Of a stretch of DNA of 64,000 nucleotides, positions 10,901 through 18,965 are shown piece after piece. This stretch comes from JBPOFY01 sp051252415. GTDB lineage: Bacteria; Verrucomicrobiota; Verrucomicrobiia; Opitutales; Coraliomargaritaceae. The translations under genes and the position numbers were made by a program. The stretch spans positions 9,009-73,008 of the forward strand of contig JBPOGA010000017.1 of assembly GCA_051252415.1 (NCBI GenBank). The letters run 5' to 3'. Under the pieces are notes generated by a model, which was not told the origin of the DNA, ran no database searches, and saw only the letters and a list, made by a program, of their open reading frames with translations. Position 1 is the first letter of the stretch, and every line of letters begins with the position of its first letter.

Positions 10901-11926
10901 GGTTCTGTTGCCTTGGCCGAAGACTCAACTCTCGCCTTCAGTGTTGCCCGTCCAAACGGACGCCCCGACGGCATCATCAGAGTCCGCGAGGGCAACTCAG
11001 AAGGGCCGATTCTCGGAGAAGTCGCCGTTCCTGTAACGGGCAACTGGCAAAACTATCAAACCATTCGAACAAAGCTCGATGTCGAAGCAGGCATTTACAA
11101 TCTTTACCTCGAATTCGTTGAAGACGTAACAACAACCGGTAGTGCCATGTTCAACCTAGATGGGATCGAGGTTCAGGTCGCAGAAACCCCTGTCAATTTC
11201 AGCAGTTCTACCACAATCGCCTCACAGGTTGATTTTTCATGGGATGCAGTTCCCGGTGCAATCGGATATACGGTCAAGCGTTCTACCACACAAGGCGGAC
11301 CTTACACAGTCATTGACGATACGATTACTGCAACTACTTACAGCGACACGAGTGCCAGCGCTGGCACCACTTACTACTATGTCGTGATTGCACGATTCGA
11401 TGGATTCGAAGGTGAGCAATCAACGGAGATCACTGCGACGGCTCTGACACCTATAGAAGCATGGCGACAAGAATCCTTCGGAGACCCAGCCAACACGGGT
11501 AACGGAGCTGACATGGCGAACCCAGACACCGATTCGCTAGTCAACCTGCTCGAGTTCGCCTTCGGCACCGACCCAAATGTCAACGATGCAGTTGCACTGA
11601 CCGTCAATGAAGTCGGCGGCACTTTCACACTTGGCACACCGGTTGTAGACATCGATTTCTCCCCGCTATCCGTTCAGGCACGCTTCATACGCCGTGTCGA
11701 TCATGCCAGCTCAGGAATTACCTATACCGCGCAGTTTAGTAATGAACTCAGCACCTGGGAGGATGTGGACGGTAGCACCGCAGTTCAAATCAATGGTGTC
11801 CTTGAATCGAATGGATACGAAGCCGTAGAACTCAGCTACCCGACATTCCTCTCAACTGGAAGAAAAGCTCGCTTCTTCCGTGTGCAAATTAACGAAACAG
11901 CGTCTGGTGATACGCAGCCTGAATAA
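7934..11926 (+). CDS. Giant secreted clan GH-A glycoside hydrolase (GH30/GH86-like) with three CBM6 and FN3
   Basis: After a signal peptide (about 1-36) comes an unnamed beta-rich module (37-233, beginning INWGTPQTIST), CBM6-1 (240-368), CBM6-2 (371-493), a TIM-barrel catalytic core (about 505-830), a small sandwich domain (to about 945), a degenerate CBM6-3 lacking the usual EAE start (955-1083), FN3 (1085-1170) and a C-terminal NLLEFAFGTDPN region. Glu655 in DITNEW fits the acid/base and Glu767 in WNTETHGW the nucleophile of clan GH-A retaining enzymes. The family cannot be fixed by eye; related sequences act on galactans, xylans or other beta-linked polymers. Its paralogue lies at 18966. 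The following gene encodes a small PEP-CTERM protein 37 bp downstream. Extracellular location is strongly indicated. Confidence 0.85.
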   Translation: MTPFHHFTLLSQNVANKRSLSLALIALASVTSSDAATINWGTPQTISTAAVDVETDGILILAIDADTVSSGTTTVTGKNGIAVDFQMLDTTGADALSNFETKFGNTASFGGGSSDYGALVNDGWWHGSASDDALTAAFSTDTVVLSELLVGQEYVIQYWAQDADRNPTFLTILDGSTNLELDTNADNAIDYGQFVVGTFTADATTQSFSVSGTLDGNNNYGRAQLNAFQLRNINNAFIGWQIEAENYDAQSGTQLETTSDTDGGQNVAYISNGDWLRFDNLSLGDNALLNFRVARNSGADASHIEVRQGSTTGTLLAQIDVPETGGWQTWETISIQAASVVGQQDIYLVFVETSTANGGSLFNLNWWSKTPMVEAEDYTAAQGQRFENTQDIGGGQNLGWITDGEWIEYTIEPQVAGWHKFDFRVAGNNSDGSINIVSGGQTIGTVEIGNTGGWQSWGIVSTYVNLPSAGTQTLRLEFVVPSAGFNVNWFSYEPSPAPLPLTIGNTEQQKMRYGMDYERLWYWTSSLNSSERNDVARWSVVDADVDFVRVAMNSGYELTENSFDLSKYTNKIIPVMQEMQEANPNIKFFASPRPLNEAVSGATWQPYPLWVTGATTYTSGDYDFDYLKCSEYIVKYLILMKSYGFKISFIDITNEWQSNVAGGRVTQDDMDNIHEYLHVTYMAAPWEHPSGLYAGITLTADDIPEIIAPSSWSLEQGTTWINNLDAGDKEAISIAASHNTDRAGSAQLFADAAKAALGNNVEIWNTETHGWKSTSSTNETTSFYYYLEAIRAGFGGINGWLAIGTTNQGHAYILNPSGTPTRNVKYHIFQKLSSTSNYGHALDIIEEPGLDVLNAPLGANDDDIPRNVAAFIKGNLMTVWVINENTTTVPLVIAPSGYTIATSTVRRTRWTDPSNVEGFETLIPITSNTSFTTDIPGESVCCFEITLNTETFANEFIDPKDFSHQWGTYIEDNANENLADISNGDWARYGSVALAEDSTLAFSVARPNGRPDGIIRVREGNSEGPILGEVAVPVTGNWQNYQTIRTKLDVEAGIYNLYLEFVEDVTTTGSAMFNLDGIEVQVAETPVNFSSSTTIASQVDFSWDAVPGAIGYTVKRSTTQGGPYTVIDDTITATTYSDTSASAGTTYYYVVIARFDGFEGEQSTEITATALTPIEAWRQESFGDPANTGNGADMANPDTDSLVNLLEFAFGTDPNVNDAVALTVNEVGGTFTLGTPVVDIDFSPLSVQARFIRRVDHASSGITYTAQFSNELSTWEDVDGSTAVQINGVLESNGYEAVELSYPTFLSTGRKARFFRVQINETASGDTQPE
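8042..8632 (+). other. Unnamed N-terminal module, single copy
   Basis: This stretch encodes residues 37-233 of the hydrolase. It has hallmarks shared with two copies in the paralogue at 18966: INWGTPQTIST, VTGKNG, FGGGSSDYG, GQEYVIQYWAQDA, DYGQFVVGTFTAD and NYGRAQLNAFQLR. The strand-rich pattern suggests a beta-sandwich, possibly carbohydrate-binding. I do not recognise it as a named family. Confidence 0.7.
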
Positions 11927-12575
11927 ACATCGGAAACGTATACCCACCACTTCTATTTATCGCATGAAATTCCGACACCTCTTCCCCACAACACTCCTTT
12001 GGATCTTCAGTAGTATTACCGCATCAGCGGTCATCTTAAGTTTCGAGCCTGTTACTGAGATCAGCATCCCGATTTCCAACGATGGTGTTTACTTGGACTT
12101 CACGGACTCTTCGGACGCCTCTGCTTATACAGTCTCAACTTCATTCACAAGTAATTGGGACATCAATCCCTTCTACGGAGGGGCTGCTGTAGGCACCAGT
12201 AATACCTTTCTCCCAGTACTTGCCAGCACAGCCACAAACTCGGCGATCTTGAATTTAGCACCCACCACGACGCAAGTCGGTCCTAGCAGCAGCTTCCCTT
12301 CGAGCTATAGTGGTTCAACCGACCATATGGGCGCAGGTGCATTGGAGTTCGAAAGCGGCACCTCTGGCTATATCGGCTTTATTCTCAATCCAGGCGTCGA
12401 CGATTATTATGGTTGGATGGAGATCACCTTTAATGATGACGGAACGACTGGCAGCATTCATCAATGGGCATGGGAAACTTCAGGCAGTGAAATTACAGTA
12501 GGTGCTGTGCCAGAGCCAAGTAATGCGGCACTTCTATTCGGCCTTGGAGTTGCCTCCTTCATACTCACACGTCGC
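11461..12575 (+). repeat. 1.1-kb direct repeat, copy 1
   Basis: This block spans the 3' end of the giant hydrolase gene and the PEP-CTERM gene behind it. It recurs at 16261-17376, offset by 4800-4801 bp. The parts at the hydrolase end differ at many bases, but 12069-12559 appears identical to 16870-17360 (491 bp each). Confidence 0.85.
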
Positions 12576-12596
12576 CGAGATAGGACGACTGCTTGA
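11964..12596 (+). CDS. PEP-CTERM sorting domain protein, copy 1
   Basis: ATG 11964 begins MKFRHLFPTTLLWIFSS, a normal signal peptide; an upstream in-frame start at 11880 would overlap the previous gene and bury that signal. The 210-residue product has a beta-rich body containing GTSGYIGFILNPG and SIHQWAWETSGSEI, as in small LPXTG/PEP-type surface proteins. It ends with VPEPSNAALLFGLGVASF followed by LTRRR, a canonical PEP-CTERM tail recognised by exosortase systems. No exosortase gene is in the window. The body is identical to that of the gene at 16765 except at the two ends. It probably accompanies the secreted hydrolase just upstream, but its own function is unknown. Confidence 0.9.
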   Translation: MKFRHLFPTTLLWIFSSITASAVILSFEPVTEISIPISNDGVYLDFTDSSDASAYTVSTSFTSNWDINPFYGGAAVGTSNTFLPVLASTATNSAILNLAPTTTQVGPSSSFPSSYSGSTDHMGAGALEFESGTSGYIGFILNPGVDDYYGWMEITFNDDGTTGSIHQWAWETSGSEITVGAVPEPSNAALLFGLGVASFILTRRRDRTTA

Positions 12597-12946
12597 CGCA
12601 GCGATTCTTCAGCGAGCTTCTACTGTGTATATAGGAGCTTTTTATTCCGCTTGTATACGCATGGCGAAGTTCATTCGAATGTGAAGATGCTGTTAAAATG
12701 ACATTATAACGTGAATTCATACTATAAAATGAGGTGAGGCTTGCATGTCGGCCAATAAAATAATGTTTTGCATTCAACCCTACCCACCCGACCATCCCCT
12801 ACTTCCCCGACCAAATCCCTGCATCCCCTCTGTGAAATCATGTGAATTCCCTGAGATTGCCTGCTTGCAACGACAATTAGAGTACAAACCTGTGCAAAAG
12901 CATCATTGGTTTAATCCTCAAAAGAGGCAGATCTGAAGAATCGATA
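12597..12946. other. Intergenic region, no gene seen
   Basis: The first 50 bases hold a probable terminator. The remainder is AT-rich leader sequence with only a short open frame (12745-12936) that lacks a signal peptide, domain or start context, so I leave it out. Confidence 0.5.
12615..12643 (+). terminator. Probable intrinsic terminator
   Basis: AGCTTCTA (12615-12622) pairs with TAGGAGCT (12632-12639) with one G-U pair, and a run of T follows directly. It lies 18 bp after the PEP-CTERM stop. Confidence 0.55.
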
Positions 12947-15900
12947 ATGAACACACTGACTAAATCCATCTTTGCTATATTGAGCTTGTTATGCGTTCGG
13001 CATGCTACTGCCGATGTTGCTTACGTCTTCTGCGATGAGTTTTACAGTGATAGTTTTACATACCAAGATACAACGGTAGGCGTCGGGCTCACAGAGCCTT
13101 ACTATGAGTGCACATGGAAAGAGCCTACTTATATTGAAGCCCGTGAGCTCGAAAGTAATAATTGTGCCGAAGCCTGGTGGACTGAGACACCTTACGATGC
13201 GAACCCTGTTCGGACGCGCCGAGGCGTAGAAGCCTGTAGTGGAAATTCGACGACGGAGCTACGTTTCAAAGAGGATGGATGGTATGGCCTGAGAATCCGT
13301 ATCCCATCTGGAACGTTTCCGACCGATAAAAACACGATTGTATTACAGATGTTTGCCCATGGCAGAGGAGGTTCTTGGGCGGGCACTTTAATCATTAATG
13401 ACAACCGACTCAGTATTGAACACCGCCATTGGTTGACCACAAACACCACGGTGTATGAACTGGATGCTGATATTGAGCGCGATACTTGGATCCCGATTAT
13501 TATCCATTTCAAGCCCTCCACAAATCCCGCCATTGGAAAGATGCAAGTTTGGTATGATGGCGCTCCCAAACACGACCCGAGCTACGACTTTACCGGCACC
13601 TTTGCCTATGATGGTATTGATACTACTGGTGATGGCCAGTATGACGACGATGGTTGGGTTGATGAAGACACGATGAAAAGTGGTATTGGTCTGAAATGGG
13701 GCATGTATTGTGCGGATGTCGCGAACTATACAGCGGATGAAACGCGCACGCTTTATTATGACGATGTGGCCCAGCTTAAGGGGAATCCAGTCGGCGCATG
13801 GGAACTGGTCAATCCAGAGGCCGATGGGCGCGACGCGTTTTCAAGAGTCGACGCAGAATATTACAGCGATCAGTCCGGCGTGGTGACATCAGCTTGCACG
13901 GATACCGACGGCGGATTTCAATTAGATGATATACAGGATGGAGATTGGGTGGCTCTTTATGATGTCAATTTTGGCACGGGTGCCGATGCATTCAGAGCAC
14001 GAGTCGCATCCAACATTGCTGGCGGAAGCATTGAGGTCCGTCTCGGTAGCCCGACAGGCACACTGATCGCAACCTGTCCGGTCGGCGACACTGGCGGCAC
14101 AGATAGCTGGCTAACAAAAACCGTCGCCATGACCACGACTTCTGGCCTGCACCATGTGTATCTTGTTTTCACGGGAGGGGCTGGCAATCTGTTATCGTTG
14201 AACTGGTTCAGCGCAGTAAAAAGCACTCCAGATGAGTTTTTCTCAAATGACCTAATTGATGGAGGCCTGGTTGCTAGAGATTTCCATGAAAACTTACCTT
14301 CCGGCGGTAATGGTATCTGGAGTTACACCAACGATTATGCGCTGGCACAAGACGGCTCCTCAAATACCGAACTTCAGGGAGGTGCAGTGGTCAGCTATGT
14401 GACTACGGATAATGACTCCGCTCGCAGTTATCTCGCGACTGATTTCAGCAATTATGCTGACAAGTCTTGGACCGCGCGTGTTGCGGTTGAAACGGTGAAT
14501 ACTGGTAGTAAAAATACGATTTTCTTTGGCCTAGGAACAGGTGTGCAAAATGGAGCCAATAACGAACCAGCAAACGGGGATCATGTCTTTGTTCATTGGG
14601 AGTCTGGCACCTCTGGTTCCAAAGTATCGGTAGATCGAAATGGCACCGAAGTCGTGAATACGGGCTCCTGGCAGGGCGATCCAGGGTATGATATTTACAT
14701 GACCTACAACGCGATCGATAAAACGATTTTCTTTGAAATTGATAACTGGAATGGCGGTCGGTTTAGCGGTGTCAATGTCACGACGGCTACGGTATCAACG
14801 GACGGATTTTTGAATGATACCAACAATATGAACATCTTCTTTGGTGGCAACGGCACGATGACCTTCGGGGACTTCGAGGTATATGAACCAAATCCTCCAA
14901 TGACTCCATCGGGCTTGAACACCGCTATGTTTACCCCGCTGGAAGTCACGCTCGATTGGGATGCGGTAGCCGATGCTGATGCCTACAGTATCTACCGATC
15001 AACCGGCTCTGGGTCCGGCTATATGAGTATAGCTACCGACGTAGTCGCGACCACCTATGTCGATACCACAGTCGTTGCCGGTCAGGCGTATGACTACGCC
15101 ATTTCAAGCACGAATGCATATGGTGAAAGCCCACAGTCAGCTTCTGCTCGAATGGTCGCTGTGCCCTACGTAATTATTGGACCAGATTCAAGCTACCCCG
15201 CCAGCAACCCGGTTAGTGAGAAAGACAATCTCTTCGATGGAGATGTCGACACGTTTTATGATACGACCGTTAATAATAGTTGGGTTGGGCTGGACTTTGG
15301 TTCGGGCAACGCGCAACAGCTTGTCGGGGCGAGTTATACACTACGCGATTGGAGCGTTGCCGCCGACAGAACAATCGGTGCAGTGATTCAAGGTGCAAAT
15401 GCCGCCGACTTCACTGGAGCGACCACCTTATATACGGTGCCCGCCGAAGTCTTGGAGTGGGATACTGCCAATGAAGTCATCATCACAGACACCAACACCT
15501 ATCGATACGTTCGCATGCTGGCACAGTCTGGAAGACCCCTGTATGGCCTCTCCGAACTGAGCTTTTCGACCACCAACCCCGGCCCCACTGGCCTAACCGC
15601 CGGCTCGAGCTCCGGCCAGATCGTTCTCGACTGGAATGCCGTGAACAACGCCACGGCTTACACCGTTCAGCGCGCCACGACCTCAGGAGGACCTTACACC
15701 GCCGTTGGCACCCCGACTGGCATCAGCTATACTGACAGCACAGCCCTCACTGGAACCTATTATCACTACGTTGTCAGCGCCACGGTCAACAGCAGTGAGA
15801 GCGATCTCAGCGCCGAAGTGACTAGTATTATCGGCTCTGCCCCAGCTAAGTTTACAGTCACTTCGGGTGATATCACCGCAAGCACATTCCAAGCGGGCAA

Positions 15901-16723
15901 CGTGCCGGCCAACACCATCGATGGTAATACTGGAACGCGCTGGTCGGCGCAAGGCGACCCGCAATGGATTCGCTACGATCTAGGTTCTGTGATGAATGTG
16001 CACTCTCTTGAAATTGCTTGGCTCGATGGCGATACCCGCTGGTCGAGTTTCCACATCGAGGTATCAGACGACGATACAAATTGGACTGCAATCACAGCAA
16101 ACCAGCAAAGCTCTGGAACCACCACTGCATTAGAAACAGTCGATGTTCCAGATACCTTCGCTCGCTATGTGCGAATCGTCGGCCATGGCAATCAGAGCAA
16201 CGCTTGGAACAGCATCACTGAAGTGGAGATTTGGGGCGCAATCCCCTCACCTGCTGAATTATGGCGAAATAATTACTTCGGTGACCCCGTCAATACAGGT
16301 GACGGAGCTGACATGGCGAATTCGGATACCGATACGCTAGTCAACCTGCTCGAGTTCGCCTTCGGCACCGACCCGACTGCCAACGACGCTGGTGCACTGA
16401 CCGTCAATGAAGTCGGCGGCACTTTTACACCTGGCACACCTGTCGTGGACATCGAGTTTAATCCGCTATCCGTTAAGGCACGCTTCATACGCCGTGTCGA
16501 TCATGCCAGCTCAGGGATTACCTATACCGCGCAGTTTAGTAATGAACTCAGCACATGGGAGGACTTGGACGGCAGCACTGCGGTTCAAATCATCGGGGTC
16601 CCAGAATCGAATGGATATGAGGCCGTAGAGCTCAGTTACCCGACTTTCCTCTCAACTGGAAGAAAAGCTCGCTTCTACCGTGTAAAAATTGATGATACAC
16701 CGTCTGGCAATACGAACCCCTAA
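12947..16723 (+). CDS. Multidomain secreted protein with heparinase-I-like lyase domain
   Basis: Signal peptide (about 1-22) is followed by a jelly-roll-like domain (25-285) resembling the 'Polysacc_lyase' heparin-lyase-I/PL20 group, with long strands such as GLRIRIPSGTFP, TWIPIIIHFKP and GKMQVWYDG. Next come a CBM6 (298-424), a LamG-like sandwich (430-648), FN3 (650-738), a discoidin/F5-8C-like domain (745-875), FN3 (878-962), a second F5/8C domain (967-1098, DGNTGTRWS and RYVRIVGHG), and a C-terminal NLLEFAFGTDPT segment nearly matching that of the hydrolase at 7934. The lyase assignment is tentative since catalytic residues are not obvious; the binding modules are clear. A small PEP-CTERM gene follows 41 bp downstream, repeating the arrangement at 11464-12596. 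Confidence 0.75.
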   Translation: MNTLTKSIFAILSLLCVRHATADVAYVFCDEFYSDSFTYQDTTVGVGLTEPYYECTWKEPTYIEARELESNNCAEAWWTETPYDANPVRTRRGVEACSGNSTTELRFKEDGWYGLRIRIPSGTFPTDKNTIVLQMFAHGRGGSWAGTLIINDNRLSIEHRHWLTTNTTVYELDADIERDTWIPIIIHFKPSTNPAIGKMQVWYDGAPKHDPSYDFTGTFAYDGIDTTGDGQYDDDGWVDEDTMKSGIGLKWGMYCADVANYTADETRTLYYDDVAQLKGNPVGAWELVNPEADGRDAFSRVDAEYYSDQSGVVTSACTDTDGGFQLDDIQDGDWVALYDVNFGTGADAFRARVASNIAGGSIEVRLGSPTGTLIATCPVGDTGGTDSWLTKTVAMTTTSGLHHVYLVFTGGAGNLLSLNWFSAVKSTPDEFFSNDLIDGGLVARDFHENLPSGGNGIWSYTNDYALAQDGSSNTELQGGAVVSYVTTDNDSARSYLATDFSNYADKSWTARVAVETVNTGSKNTIFFGLGTGVQNGANNEPANGDHVFVHWESGTSGSKVSVDRNGTEVVNTGSWQGDPGYDIYMTYNAIDKTIFFEIDNWNGGRFSGVNVTTATVSTDGFLNDTNNMNIFFGGNGTMTFGDFEVYEPNPPMTPSGLNTAMFTPLEVTLDWDAVADADAYSIYRSTGSGSGYMSIATDVVATTYVDTTVVAGQAYDYAISSTNAYGESPQSASARMVAVPYVIIGPDSSYPASNPVSEKDNLFDGDVDTFYDTTVNNSWVGLDFGSGNAQQLVGASYTLRDWSVAADRTIGAVIQGANAADFTGATTLYTVPAEVLEWDTANEVIITDTNTYRYVRMLAQSGRPLYGLSELSFSTTNPGPTGLTAGSSSGQIVLDWNAVNNATAYTVQRATTSGGPYTAVGTPTGISYTDSTALTGTYYHYVVSATVNSSESDLSAEVTSIIGSAPAKFTVTSGDITASTFQAGNVPANTIDGNTGTRWSAQGDPQWIRYDLGSVMNVHSLEIAWLDGDTRWSSFHIEVSDDDTNWTAITANQQSSGTTTALETVDVPDTFARYVRIVGHGNQSNAWNSITEVEIWGAIPSPAELWRNNYFGDPVNTGDGADMANSDTDTLVNLLEFAFGTDPTANDAGALTVNEVGGTFTPGTPVVDIEFNPLSVKARFIRRVDHASSGITYTAQFSNELSTWEDLDGSTAVQIIGVPESNGYEAVELSYPTFLSTGRKARFYRVKIDDTPSGNTNP

Positions 16724-17376
16724 GAAACATCAAATACGTATACCACCTACTACTACTTTATCTCATGAAATTACGATACCTTTTCCCTGCAACACTCCTT
16801 TGGATCCTCAATAGTGGTTCCGTATCAGCAGTCATCTTAAGTTTCGAGCCCGTTACCGAGATCACAATTCCGATTTCCAACGATGGTGTTTACTTGGACT
16901 TCACGGACTCTTCGGACGCCTCTGCTTATACAGTCTCAACTTCATTCACAAGTAATTGGGACATCAATCCCTTCTACGGAGGGGCTGCTGTAGGCACCAG
17001 TAATACCTTTCTCCCAGTACTTGCCAGCACAGCCACAAACTCGGCGATCTTGAATTTAGCACCCACCACGACGCAAGTCGGTCCTAGCAGCAGCTTCCCT
17101 TCGAGCTATAGTGGTTCAACCGACCATATGGGCGCAGGTGCATTGGAGTTCGAAAGCGGCACCTCTGGCTATATCGGCTTTATTCTCAATCCAGGCGTCG
17201 ACGATTATTATGGTTGGATGGAGATCACCTTTAATGATGACGGAACGACTGGCAGCATTCATCAATGGGCATGGGAAACTTCAGGCAGTGAAATTACAGT
17301 AGGTGCTGTGCCAGAGCCAAGTAATGCGGCACTTCTATTCGGCCTTGGAGTTGCCTCCTTTATATTCACACGTCGC
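16261..17376 (+). repeat. 1.1-kb direct repeat, copy 2
   Basis: This is the partner of 11461-12575, again covering an enzyme C-terminus plus its downstream PEP-CTERM gene. The internal 491 bp at 16870-17360 look identical to copy 1, while the flanks have diverged and there is a one-base indel between the two parts. Confidence 0.85.
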
Positions 17377-17397
17377 CGAACGAGGACCGCTGTGTAA
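16765..17397 (+). CDS. PEP-CTERM sorting domain protein, copy 2
   Basis: A 210-residue paralogue of the gene at 11964 with a slightly different signal peptide (MKLRYLFPATLLWILNSG). The central and C-terminal sequence is identical through VPEPSNAALLFGLGVASF, then diverges in the last few residues (FTRRRTRTAV). The tail is a PEP-CTERM sorting signal, so it should be exported and processed by an exosortase encoded elsewhere. It follows the multidomain lyase-like gene by 41 bp. The perfect identity inside diverged flanks points to gene conversion rather than simple age since duplication. Function is unknown beyond surface localisation. Confidence 0.9.
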   Translation: MKLRYLFPATLLWILNSGSVSAVILSFEPVTEITIPISNDGVYLDFTDSSDASAYTVSTSFTSNWDINPFYGGAAVGTSNTFLPVLASTATNSAILNLAPTTTQVGPSSSFPSSYSGSTDHMGAGALEFESGTSGYIGFILNPGVDDYYGWMEITFNDDGTTGSIHQWAWETSGSEITVGAVPEPSNAALLFGLGVASFIFTRRRTRTAV

Positions 17398-17486
17398 CTT
17401 TACTACCGTAGAACTAAAATACCATCAGAGGACCTGCCAGTTTCAAATATTGACACGCGGGAAGCTCTGAGTGCTATCAATATACT

Positions 17487-18368
17487 GTGACAAAAGAGAA
17501 GCTCGAGTCTTACTACTTTATTTTCGGCCAATCCTTCCCACGAGGTGAGTTGATTAAATTAGCGGTGATCGCACTGCTGTTATTCTCGGCTTTATCGATA
17601 GGAGGCTATTTTATTTATAAAGACTGGGCGGAAAGCAATGATACGAAACTCGAAAAGTTGGAGGCAGCGGCCGAACTCGAGGCAGATGCCCCTCAGAGCT
17701 TATCGCCCTTAAGTCTGTTTTATGAGCGCTATAAGGAGCAGGCTCATATGAATGAAGTGCAAAGCATTCGCGCCTTGGGACAATACGAGGTTGGTGAAAT
17801 TGTAATGGACTTAGAGTTTCTCGCGAAGCGCCCATCACTCTACAAGCAGCGTATTAGTGTTCAGAACCATGTTATCGAATTCGGCTTCGACGGCGAGGAC
17901 GTTTGGTTTCGCCAGACAGAGCCACCTTTGATAGATATCAGCAGTGAGAGCTTACAGCGCTTTAACAAATCGCTCGCACTACTCGAGAGTACGATACCCT
18001 GTATCTCATGGCTGTTTGAAGACGAGATTGCGGCCGAGGTGCTAGAAATCATGCCGGATGCTGTGTGGAATCGACGTCCTTGCACCGTAATCAAAAACAA
18101 TAGCTTGATTCCTGAAACAGCAGTCTACCATTATTTTGATCAAGAAACAGGATTCGAACACTATCGCCGAGCTTCGATAAAAGTTGACGAGCGTCGCTTT
18201 AAAGACGCGGAACTCTTCTTTTCTGAACCACTGGAAGAAGCCCACGGCTTACCTTCAAAGCTAGAGTTACTCGTCGATGGTCGAGTTTTCTACAAGATCA
18301 CCTTCGATAAAATTCTAGTTAACCAAGGCTTGCCCAATTTTCTATTCGAAAAAGGCGAAGAGTTTTAA
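17487..18368 (+). CDS. Membrane-anchored LolA/LppX-like protein
   Basis: The GTG at 17487 gives a 293-residue protein with one transmembrane segment near residues 23-44 (LIKLAVIALLLFSALSIGGY) and a periplasmic part of alternating strands. The ending LPSKLELLVDGRVFYKITFD, with repeated beta hairpins, resembles the open-barrel fold of LolA-type and 'outer membrane lipoprotein-sorting' proteins that carry lipophilic ligands. No lipobox is present. There is no clear Shine-Dalgarno site, and the start rests on the reading frame alone. It lies 89 bp after the PEP-CTERM gene, but nothing ties its role to the neighbouring enzymes. Fold assignment is moderate, function unknown. Confidence 0.65.
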   Translation: MTKEKLESYYFIFGQSFPRGELIKLAVIALLLFSALSIGGYFIYKDWAESNDTKLEKLEAAAELEADAPQSLSPLSLFYERYKEQAHMNEVQSIRALGQYEVGEIVMDLEFLAKRPSLYKQRISVQNHVIEFGFDGEDVWFRQTEPPLIDISSESLQRFNKSLALLESTIPCISWLFEDEIAAEVLEIMPDAVWNRRPCTVIKNNSLIPETAVYHYFDQETGFEHYRRASIKVDERRFKDAELFFSEPLEEAHGLPSKLELLVDGRVFYKITFDKILVNQGLPNFLFEKGEEF

Positions 18369-18451
18369 CTTAGCTTTAAGCCCCACGATTACCCGCTAGC
18401 GATCGAGCTTAGCAAGCTGCCTGCAGAGGAACACATATAATAGTCACTCGC

Positions 18452-18621
18452 GCATTCTGCATAAAATAAGACTCGACCATTGTAGCCACGGCACCTGCGT
18501 TCGGCATAGCCGTAGGCGACGACGGATCTGTGCCGTGTTCACTTCTGACTCTCGAAAGCCAACGGACGCCTCACAGAGTGAGGCGGCTACATCGAAAGAA
18601 GTCAGATTAAACGCAAAATGC
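18452..18621. repeat. Family-1 inverted-repeat (MITE-like) element, copy A
   Basis: The element begins GCATTCTGCATAAAATAAG and ends with an imperfect inverted copy (17 of 23 positions by eye). It is nearly the same as 31117-31287 and related to 63551-63799. All three copies are intergenic. It encodes nothing. Confidence 0.75.
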
Positions 18622-18784
18622 ACCTAAGCATAGCGCACACCATTAGTATTCTGTTGGAAAATCGAGTCCCCTCATAGCTTTCACTTTTATTACTCCGATG
18701 AAAGTGAAAATTATAGGCAATTTACAACATAAAACACTGAAAATAAAAAACTTAGGACTCCTTATAGCGAGCAAAAGAGGTCAA

Positions 18785-18798
18785 GTTAACATGTAAAC
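18785..18798. promoter_or_regulatory. GTTAAC-AT-GTAAAC operator-like motif
   Basis: This near-copy of the motif at 7835-7848 lies 167 bp before the paralogous hydrolase start. Shared motifs before paralogues could be common ancestry or a common regulator. Confidence 0.4.
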
Positions 18799-18965
18799 TC
18801 GAATTGAAATTCCTTACTACTCAATATATGCTAGCATATACGGTTCGACTCAATGACTTTGCCGGAAACTACCTAGTCATCAGAACTCTACCTTTCGAGA
18901 TTACTTAACTCGGTTTCTCAGAACCCTATGGTTCCTGCCACACGTTCACCTTCATTCCCTACAAG

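Larger units (their letters stand above)
18369..18965. other. Intergenic region with repeat element and hydrolase leader
   Basis: The 5' part holds the inverted-repeat element at 18452-18621. The 3' part is an AT-rich leader with the GTTAAC-type motif (18785-18798) before the paralogous hydrolase. No further coding sequence is supported. Confidence 0.7.

Noticed and set aside
12745..12936. Possible small gene of 63 codons
   Set aside because: No signal peptide, no ribosome site and proline-rich low-complexity sequence; it is likely leader DNA of the next gene.
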